DNA from: Kuschelorhynchus macadamiae
Taxonomy: Eukaryota; Arthropoda; Insecta; Coleoptera; Curculionidae
Assembly (NCBI GenBank): GCA_030620095.1
Contig: JAUTXW010002397.1
Coordinates: 215,001-279,000, forward strand
Length of the DNA: 64,000 nt
Direction of reading: 5' to 3'
The notes under the pieces are model-generated. The model was not told the DNA's origin and made no database searches. It saw only the letters and a list, made by a program, of their open reading frames with translations. How positions within the stretch are numbered: the first letter of the stretch is position 1; the number at the start of each line of letters is the position of its first letter. Position numbers and translations under genes: made by a program. Positions 55,931-64,000 of this stretch are shown here, in pieces.

Positions 55931-56584
55931 TTTCAGTAGGTCAGTTAAATCAACTTATAACTAAAACATATAGTTAAGTATTCTTATGTATACTATATTA
56001 TAATCTTTTTACTATAGATTTTTTTCAGTATTAGGACCTTAATTAGGTCCTATAACTACATAACTAACTTGTCTGAGTTCCTTGATTATATTAAGAAAAA
56101 TTATTAGGAAAATCGCTTTTTACTCTGAACATCTACACTGTAATAATTATATCAAGGACAAGCGACGGAAAATTTAAAGATTAATCGACTTACCTTGCTA
56201 GGATGATTAATACCCTATTTGACAAGCGATTTTCCATCGTCGCACTTCAACGGAATGACGCAAAAGACCGGCAGTTGATAATATCAGGCGGGAAGATGAA
56301 TCATTGTGATTGTAAATTTTAAAAATGTTGTTGCTGATGGGTAGATTTTCGGAACTGTGTAATAATTATATCTACGGACAAGCTAGGAAAATTACGATTA
56401 ATCATCCTTACAGCCGATTAATCTTTCAATTTTAACCTTATAAACGAATAAACTATTCATACAATTTTAGATACTGTAAATACGAATGCTACGTGAGAAG
56501 ATGAAATATCAACTAGAGCATTGTGTTTATGATATTGTATAAGGTCCCTTGTAAAGATAATTAATAGTTGTATTTTAGAAGACT

Positions 56585-56905
56585 GATTTCCAGCTGTATG
56601 GGAAAGAGCTTTAATTAAACCAATTCCTAAAGTGGCTTATCCAGGGAACCTAAAGACGTTAGACCTATAAGTATTTTGCCTCTATTATGAAAAATTAAAC
56701 AAAAACATATTTCTCAACAAATAAATGATTTTGTAAACGCTTGTATCAAGCTGTCAATCCCGATTTCGTAAAAATTTTAGTACAACGACTAGAATGATTG
56801 AAATGATCAACACTATACGATTAAACAAGGTTCAAAGCATATTACCTGTATGGCCATACTTGATTCCGGCAAAGCTTTTGATACTATCAATCATTATATA
56901 CTGTA
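56585..56905 (+). pseudogene. Non-LTR RT remnant, copy B, truncated by deletion
   Basis: Same as 51475-51790 (AALIKPIPK-like, RPISILPL, CQSRFRKNFSTTT, KAFDTINH) and ends abruptly at the 1.37-kb deletion point near 56900. Confidence 0.7.
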
Positions 56906-57391
56906 CCACCATATTGTAATTATTAATATCTTTTCATACTATTGTATTTTTTGAAAATTGGTGGGCAATAAAATGATTTGGATATTTCTGACGCCGTATT
57001 TTCAAATATATGTAGAAATTTAACGCTACACTACTATACCATAGAGTTATAAACAGTAACGTATAAAATTTGTTTGGAGCCCTCCCGCGACCTTTTTTAA
57101 GAGACCCACCGTGTCATTCTAAAAAAAATTCTTAAATTATACCATTGTGATATATGCCAAAAACATTTTTTTGAGAACATAACTTAAAAATAGTTAACTT
57201 AATAATTTAATATTGTAAATGATTAAAATATTAAAAAAACAAAAAACTATTCGGAGGCCAGATTTAATCTAAATATTAATTAACAACACAACAAACATAA
57301 AACTTCTAAAACAAAAATGAGGTACAAGATTTTTAATATTTCTAAAAACTTATAAGATATTTTAGATATACGGAATTTACCTACTAGAACG

Positions 57392-58020
57392 TTAACGTTT
57401 GTACCCTAACAAAAGGAACTTGTGTACTATTTTGTCCAAATCTATATTTTTTGCTGGTTCATTTTCTACAGATATTATAGCCAATGAGCTGAAGTGATTT
57501 TTTGTCATAATAGATCCTGTGAAGCTTTTTATTAGCCTCAGCTTAGAAAAAGTTTTTTCTGGTTGAGCCGATGTAACGTGGAGTACCAGAAACAACTGAA
57601 ACACAGTGCAAGTCTCAGGTATACTTTTAATTAGTAATTTTTTTTTTAATAAAATCTGAAAACTCCCTGATACTGTCAATTTTTTTTTATTTTTTCATAA
57701 AGTAAGTTTTTTAATTGTATTAGGTTCCATGAGAGATTTTGTGTTAAATCGCTAGGATATTTTTGTATTAATATTCTGACATTAGATAAAATATCAGATT
57801 CTTGTGCCGTTAACAATGTGTGTGGGCTTAAAATTCCAAATTTTGAGTTAATGTTTTTAAATGCTTCATACCTGATTCTAAATTGAGTTAATGTTATATC
57901 CAAACAAGTATAAAAAGTTGTTAACGTTTAAATGATTTTATGATTTTCAATTGACTCATCAGGTCCTGTCTCATAAAAACAATTTTTGACAGTCTGAACT
58001 CTTTTGTTTCAATTGAAGTT
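57392..58020 (-). pseudogene. hAT transposase C-terminal remnant, copy B
   Basis: Duplicate of 53604-54260 with fewer breaks upstream: a 75-residue frame (57676-57903, MDITLTQFRIRYEAFKNINS...) precedes the 95-residue tail frame (HVTSAQPEKTFSKLRLIKSF) with a frameshift between them. Not functional. Confidence 0.8.
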
Positions 58021-58439
58021 TAATATTCCCAGATTTCGCTATTGAAATTGATAACTGATACACTGTTACAAAATGTTCTCTAAGACTTTCTAATTTAACA
58101 ACAAAGAAACACGATGGTAACTCATATTTACGTTACTTCTCAATTAAAAAAAAAATTGAAAATTTATAAAATAGTATACAGTGTTTATAAATATTACGGC
58201 TTTGCTTTTTTTTGACTAATATTAAGTTTAAAAATGTGTTTAATTATGAGAGGTATATGTAAAGATTTTCTCTAACGACAATATTGAAGCCCAGAAAGTA
58301 CATACCCTCCTTATCCCCCGTACTTTCGTTGCATACAAACAGATGTGTTTGTTGTTAATTCTAAATAGAAGTTCTAAACGAAGGTTTAAACGGTTATTTT
58401 TATAAGATTTTACTGTGGCGACTATTTTGTTTTGTTTAA

Positions 58440-59240
58440 ATAATAAATACAAAATTTTGTACACGGTGTCTGATTATAATTTAAATGGTACCCTAGAGAC
58501 TTTATTGTATGAGATATCAAAAAACTTTAAATACAAAAGTTTTTTTATTTTATCGGAATCGTTAGAATACATAAGGAAAATAAACAAGAAGAGGACATAA
58601 GTTTACACGAAATACATCCCGACTATACCTACCACTCCGTTAAGCGAAAATTTCAAAAAAATCTTCAAAAGTGTGTTATGGCGGAGGATGGATAAATTAA
58701 TTTAATATTATAAATAAATTATTTTCTTTTAACTGATATATTTATTCTTTAACACCCTTGCGTACAATTTCTTCTTGCACGACAGGATGAGCCCTTATTC
58801 ATAATTAAAATTTAATTGAAATCAATGAGCATCAGCTTCGTTATTTTAAATGGGACACTCGGTATATTTTGCGATCCTTTTTTTCTGATTTAAAAAATAT
58901 ACACTTTGTCGATATTTTGATAAGTAGTTTTTACAATACTTAATTATAAATTGGTAAATGCACTATAGTCTGGAATTCATGCAATATGCGAATAATGGGC
59001 TTTGATTTCAACTGTTTCTTTTTAATTGTGGCCGCTAATGTCAAATTTCGTGCAAGAAGAAGTTGATATAATGGTGTTTTCCGATGTGGACAAAGTATTT
59101 ATAATGAATATGGGGTTATAATTATTATAAATAATTTAACTGAAGTTACGTGATATTTAGCAGAATTGCCAAATAATAGAGCTCCTTGTAAAATATTTTT
59201 TTATATACAAATAATATATAGATATAAATTTTGAAGAAAC
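58440..59240 (+). repeat. Mariner-like 5' end, copy B, inverted relative to 60690-61270
   Basis: Flank and start of transposase on the plus strand, matching in reverse the 5' region of the minus-strand mariner (TTAAATGGTACCCTAGAGAC against GTCTCTAGGGTACCGTTTAA; CATGCAATATGCGAATAATG against CGCATATTGCATGAATTCC). The head-to-head arrangement gives a large imperfect inverted repeat of about 2.8 kb in total span. Confidence 0.7.
58590..58825 (+). repeat. Inverted copy of the mariner 3' end (partner 59295-59534)
   Basis: Reads AGGACATAAGTTTACACGAA, ATACATCCCGACTATACCTA, AAGTGTGTTATGGCGGAGGA. The reverse complement lies at 59295-59534. Absent from duplication copy A, so it was added to B or lost from A. 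Confidence 0.75.
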
Positions 59241-60346
59241 AAAAAAACTTTCAAGCTAATATTAATATTCATGCAACTTGCGAATAGTAGGATTCGATTT
59301 CAATTAAATTTTAATTATGAATAAGTGCTCATCCTGTCGTGCAAGAAGAAATTGTACGCAAGGGTGTTAAAGAATAAATATATCAGTTAAAAGAAAATAA
59401 TTTATTTATAATATTAAATTAATTTATCCATCCTCCGCCATTCGCAACACACTTTTGAAGATTTTTTTGAAATTTTCGCTTAACGGAGTGGTAGGTATAG
59501 TCGGGATGTATTTCGTGTAAACTTATGTCCTCTTCTAAAATTTTGCGACGCAATTCATTTATACTTTGTGGTCTATTATAATATATTTTATTTTTTAAAA
59601 AGCCCCATAAGAAGAAATCTAAAGGGGAAAGGTCAGGACTGTTTGCAGGCCAAAGAATATGTCTTTGCCTCCCAATCTACAAATTATATTTAATATTAAA
59701 GTAATCTGTTATTGGAGCATTGTTGTGGGCTGAAGCTCCGTCTTGTTGCCAAATTAACTGGTTGTATGTCCCAACAGGAAGGTTTTCTAAGTACCATCAA
59801 TTATAATGGGGCCCAAAACTTTATTATTTAAAACTCAGCACCATACATTTAAAGACTGGCGGCCCTGGATTTTAACTACTTGTTTTTTCTTTGTTTTTAA
59901 AGTAGCCCAAAAATGATTATTTTTACGATTCAACATACCTGCCGTCGTAAATGCAGACTCATCGGTAAATATAATTTTTGTAAAAATTCTGATAAAAAGT
60001 CGGCAAAATTCGGGTCATTTTGCCGACGAGCTAATATGTCGCGACAAAACTCGACTCTTTGTCTCCTATTTTCTTCTGACAAGTTTTGGATAGAGGTGAA
60101 CTTAAATGGCTTAAAATTATATCTTTTTAATACACTGTTTATTTTCCATTTAGACATTTCAAAGACACGAACCGCATCACGAATAGAAGTTTCTGTAACA
60201 AAAAAACAATTGTTTTATGCTAATGAAATAATAGTCGCATATAGCGCAACATGGCAACATCCTTTTGCCGCAAGTCTGTCGCCCACCTTATTGAAACAAA
60301 AACATAATATAAGAAGTATGATATAACCACAATAAATATGTGCAAT

Positions 60347-60390
60347 TATCTACAGTGCTGGACAAATGAAACCGGACAAGCGTAGCATTG
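60347..60390. repeat. Possible Tc1-type terminal sequence
   Basis: ACAGTGCTGGACAAATGAAA followed by CCGGACAAGCG resembles a Tc1-like terminus. I found no inverted partner nearby. Confidence 0.25.
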
Positions 60391-60439
60391 TGGAATATTT
60401 CTAAAACGAGAAAAGATAATAAGATGCTGTTTTTAGACG

Positions 60440-60655
60440 TCTCTTACAAAACTTTTTAAGTACGTATTAATGGTTTTAAACATAAAGCTTAACTAAGCTA
60501 AATAGGTATTTATACAGGGTGGTAAACAAAAACAAAAATACAAAATGGCTAACAAAAAAAGTTTTATTACCACCCTGTTTAAATACCTTTTCAGTTTAGG
60601 TAAGATTTAGGTTTAAAACCATTAATCAGCAATAAATTTTGCAAGAGCCTTGGAA
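60440..60655. repeat. Palindromic mini-element inside the mariner
   Basis: Arms include ATTAATGGTTTTAAAC with GTTTAAAACCATTAAT and CAGGGTGGTAA with TTACCACCCTG, plus weaker outer pairing (CTCTTACAAAA with TTTTGCAAGAG). It folds into one long imperfect hairpin of about 215 bp with a short centre around 60527-60570. Confidence 0.75.
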
Positions 60656-60945
60656 AAATAATAGTACTTGAAAACCATCTTCTTCGTTTCTTACTACACT
60701 TCTTTTTTTCTCTGAATAGTTTTTCTCTCTTCGATTTTTTTTAATATATTCAATATTGTTGCCTTACATGGGGCAATGTTATTTGGAAATTCTGCTAAAT
60801 ATCTATGACGCATCTCAGTTAAATTATGACATCTATAATATATTTTTATAATGAATACTTTTTCCACATCGGGAAACACCATTATATCAACTTTTTCTTG
60901 CACGGAATTTGACATTAGCGGCCATAATAAAAAAAACAATTGCAA

Positions 60946-61290
60946 TCAAAGCCCACTATTCGCATATTGCATGAATTCCAGAGTGTAGTGCAATAACCAA
61001 TTTATAACTAAATATTGTAAAAACTACTTATCAAAATATATATTTTTCAAATCAGAAAGAAAGGATCTTTAAAGATAACGCAAAATATACCGGGTGTCAC
61101 ATTTAAAATAACAAAGTTAATGCTCATTTGTTAACTTTCCGATCGTCTTTTGTTTGTTTTTGTTATAAATTCTAACGATTCTGATAAAACCAAACAACTT
61201 TTGTATTTAAAGTTTTTTGATATCTCAGATAATAAAGTCTCTAGGGTACCGTTTAAATTATCTCCAGACACCCTCTACATTAAAATGTAA
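60946..61290 (-). repeat. Mariner-like 5' flank
   Basis: Reverse complement of the flank seen at 54640-55020 and 58440-59030, including ACCGGGTGTCACATTTAAAA. It ends near 61290, where similarity stops. Confidence 0.7.
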
Positions 61291-61299
61291 GAAGTGTTA

Positions 61300-62470
61300 A
61301 AGGAGCTCGGGAACCGAAAGGTTTATGTGTGCGTATTTGTGTTTTCTGTTTTTTTATATATTTTTTAAGGAGCTTCCAATATGCCGTGACCTCCCGCGAT
61401 GTGATGTCGTACCTGGTTATAAAGATGGAAGAGTCAGCTGGTGCTACTCAACCCATAAGAATTGTTTTCTAGCAACACAAAGGGGATACGTGAAACGACG
61501 TACAGAAAAATTCACGGGGATAGAGAAAAGTAAACAAATAATGGCAATCGTTCCAATGGCGTGCATAAAAAGGGGTAATTAAATTTGGATCGATATATTT
61601 TCATATTATTAAACAATTAATAATTAAGAGCAATTTACTTATGCACATACTATACAAGAACTGATATATTACTTTTTACAATATAATTGTGATCGTGCCT
61701 CCTTCCTACCCCAGACAATTTTTCTCGCTACATCTTCGATGGCAGCCTAATATATGTTAAAAAAAACTATTTTTAATTGATATCAAACCTTGTCAAAAAC
61801 CATGTGTGATATTCGGGGAACTGGTGAAATTTTAATGCAAATCTAATGTAGCAGAACAAAATGTTTCACGGATAAAATGTTTAAAAATTCTGTGGCACGA
61901 AATTATCTATATCATTGACTGACAAAGATCAGGTGAAATATGCTTATGAACTGGTAGAATTAACATACTTGTAGTCTGCTGTTGTAGCTACAGATTGGAT
62001 AAACATTTTGATAAATTCTTTACTTTCTGCAAAAAAGTATATTTACATGGAAAATTACAGTGTTTCTTGCTGGCACGAGTTGGAATTTTAATTACTTTTT
62101 AATAGCTAGTTTGTATTATCGAAGCATAGTCGCGTGAGGTGTAAAAGTTATTGCTTTCTTGTTAAAGTAATATTGTTAATTATGTGCTTAATTGTGCGTG
62201 AAAAATCAACTGAATTTGGTTTTATTTAAAGCCAGATACGTATATTTTAAAAATTTTACATATATTGTTGGTAATATATCATGCCACGTAAGCAAACTCT
62301 ATAATTAAATAGTTTTAAAATTAGCTGCCTTTGTTTTTGTCCTCTCCGTTTTTTCCGGTAAAATTTTATTTCTGTTGATCAGTATGAAAAATAATGTATG
62401 TTTTTAAGGAGGGAACGAAAGCTATTTTTTACATATTGTGTAATTTAGCGTCCTTTTAAATTCAAGCACA
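61300..62470. other. No recognisable gene
   Basis: A plus-strand frame at 61325-61582 of 85 codons has several Cys (CRDLPRCDVV, SWCYSTHKNC), but no family I can name. The rest is AT-rich. Confidence 0.3.
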
Positions 62471-62476
62471 GGTGCA

Positions 62477-62670
62477 GTAGCGGGTCTAGAACAGAAATGA
62501 AAAATTCATTTTCCTAAAAAATAGTCAACTATATACTCGAATACTTACTTAGCCCTCTTCGCGGCTATTTAAATATTAATATTACATTTAAAATAGCCCT
62601 AAAGCATACTTAAGTCTAATCGTCGCTTTTTTTTTAAGATTTTTTCATTTCTGTTCTAAACCCGCTTCTT
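62477..62670. mobile_element. MITE-like element with inverted ends of about 30 bp
   Basis: The left end GTAGCGGGTCTAGAACAGAA continues ATGAAAAATTC; the right end, reverse complemented, is GAAGCGGGTTTAGAACAGAA then ATGAAAAA. The centre has a second inner pairing, GGCTATTTAAATATT with AATATTACATTTAAAATAGCC. About 194 bp, noncoding. No clear target duplication. Confidence 0.7.
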
Positions 62671-62674
62671 CATC

Positions 62675-64000
62675 TAATTCATACATTTTTATAGTCTTTC
62701 TTTTTTTTAGTTAAAAGCCCTAAAACTATTTGCTTTTTTTTAATATTTTGTTCACAATAAAAGTAACCTGTGCAAAAGCTATTAAAATTTCTTATATTTT
62801 TGTTAAAAATTAGCATCCTAACTTAACTTAACCTAAAAAAAAATTGTGACAAAATTAAAAAAAAAACAGAAATAATTTATTTCTTCCAAATTTGTAAAGA
62901 GTTTACTCATCAATGTTACCCAATTTATATTAACTTTTATTTACAATTAATTACTAATACGTTGAGGAAATTTAGAATTAGGTTTGTGCATTAGAGTGAT
63001 TTAAAAAATACTAAGACTCAATAAAAAATATGATATGATATAGATACTTATTGGTAAATTTTAATAAAAATTCGGTACCATATATTTATGAGTGAATATA
63101 GCTTGTTTTTCATTAACAACCTACTCTATAGAAATAGTGAAGCCATTTTTCAAGAAAGATACCGGAATGTATCGAACGGAGCATACGCAGCAAAAATGAC
63201 ATTTACATACTAGATTTAATAAATTATTTTGCAATGGACAATGAGTTTTTTTCTGTGCTTTTGTTTCTAAAATTCGGGTGTTTAATGGGTCTGTTTGATA
63301 CATTTATTGTAAATTTCAATATGTGATATGAACTGTTATTTTCTTTTTAAACTTTAATTTGTAACAGTTGCCTAAATTTGCAGAGAAAAATTAACTTCTG
63401 ATGGTTTTCAAATGTGTAGATTCGACAATTCCGGTAACACATCTTACAGATGTTTTACTTATCGGCCATAACTATTCATATTTCATTTCTTTTTAAATTT
63501 CAATACACATTGTTATGAGAAATTATGGGCAAATGAAGAAAATACATTCTTTTATACAATGTGTCTCGTTTTTTATAAATCCACCCTAATATCTCAAGTA
63601 TTAATTATGCAATTTTTTTCAAATTCGGAAAGTAGTTGTTTGTTGGAAAAATGAAACATTATTAAACATTTTCACTTATCGTTGGCATATAAAGGGGGTC
63701 GATTTTTCGACAAAAGGATATTAAGGCTTATTTTCGATATTTTTTTCTATTATTTAGATTCAGCATCCCCAAAAATCACTTAATCCATTTTCTCAAAATC
63801 TTCAAGATTGATTATGGCAGAAGGAAAAAAATTAATTAATTTATTTAAAATACTTTTTTTTAAAACGTGTTTATTTAATTGCGATAACAAACCTAAACTT
63901 ATTTTTTTAAATTCTGGTATCTTCAACAAAGCCATTTTCTAATAAAAAATGTTTAGAAATACAAAAATAATTAATTTCCTTAGATACATTCTTCATTAAT
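62675..64000. other. No recognisable gene
   Basis: AT-rich to the window end. The minus-strand frame at 63121-63303 has no recognisable family. Confidence 0.4.

Larger units (their letters stand above)
55535..59530. repeat. Segmental duplication, copy B
   Basis: 55535-56900 matches 50410-51790, and 56905-59530 matches 53160-55530, with the intervening 1.37 kb of copy A absent. Relative to A it has an extra inverted piece at about 58590-58825. Confidence 0.88.
59420..60945 (-). pseudogene. Mariner-like transposase, nearly full length but broken and interrupted
   Basis: N-terminal helix-turn-helix part at 60694-60945 (VFIIKIYYRCHNLTEMRHRY, LAEFPNNIAPCKATILNILK); middle at 59930-60157 (LSEENRRQRVEFCRDILARR); then, after a frameshift, IIFTDESAFT-type wording with the first catalytic Asp, WQQDGASAHN with the second, PDLSPLDFFLWGFLKNKIYY with the third, and the C-terminus VKRKFQKNLQKCVANGGG. 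Between the N-terminal and middle parts lies a palindromic insertion (60440-60655) and other sequence. Catalytic residues remain recognisable; the frame does not. Confidence 0.82.

Overview
The window looks like AT-rich, intergenic nuclear DNA from an arthropod, most likely an insect. This rests on the density and kinds of transposable-element (TE) remnants (hAT, piggyBac, mariner, Tigger, Penelope-like, DIRS-like, Ty3/gypsy and CR1/Jockey-type non-LTR elements), on (AT)n microsatellites, and on the lack of any bacterial gene organisation. I found no host housekeeping gene, tRNA, rRNA or CRISPR array. Almost every recognisable coding stretch is a broken TE gene. The least damaged are a 281-residue hAT-derived frame at the left edge, parts of a hAT element at 19.3-21.7 kb and part of a piggyBac transposase at 45-47 kb. 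Family names are by eye from motifs; no database search was possible.

Layout, left half. 0-1.1 kb: hAT-derived frame (minus) beside a CpG-rich patch with a good splice donor. 1.8 kb: (AT)n. 3.0-4.9 kb: a decayed transposon-type protein (minus), split and internally duplicated. 5.2-7.2 kb: Ty3/gypsy RT, RNase H and integrase remnants (plus). 8.45-11.9 kb: a Penelope-like element (PLE, minus) with inverted ends, whose GIY-YIG domain is split by a 1.33-kb TTAA-flanked element. 12.2-13.3 kb: Tigger/pogo remnant. 16.6-18.1 kb: DIRS-like tyrosine-recombinase copy (minus). 18.2-19.3 kb: Crypton-like recombinase scraps. 19.333-21.729 kb: hAT element with a perfect 8-bp target duplication inside an AT repeat. 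22.3-25.5 kb: dispersed repeats. 28.1-29.7 kb: long imperfect palindrome. 30.9-31.4 kb: small inverted-end element sharing its ends with the 8.45-11.9 kb PLE.

Layout, right half. 32.2-32.9 kb: mariner remnant. 34.4-39.3 kb: tandem 730-bp units carrying a GIY-YIG fragment, interrupted by a 5'-truncated non-LTR retrotransposon. 44.1-51.3 kb: a nested stack, in which a DIRS-like element (gag, RT and YR pieces, inverted end-like repeats) contains a piggyBac element flanked by TTAA and a 560-bp element with inverted repeats, an 11-bp target duplication and a hammerhead-ribozyme-like core. 50.4-59.5 kb: a segmental duplication (two diverged copies, the second with an internal deletion) carrying mariner, non-LTR and hAT fragments. 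59.4-61.3 kb: a mariner-like transposase (minus) with head-to-head 5' copies to its left.

The most interesting signals are the hammerhead-like core at 48,991-49,045, which sits in an element with Penelope-like architecture and whose insertion is proven by an empty site in the paralogous copy at 17.75 kb, and a recurrent hairpin followed by GAAAC in several otherwise unrelated repeat families of the window.
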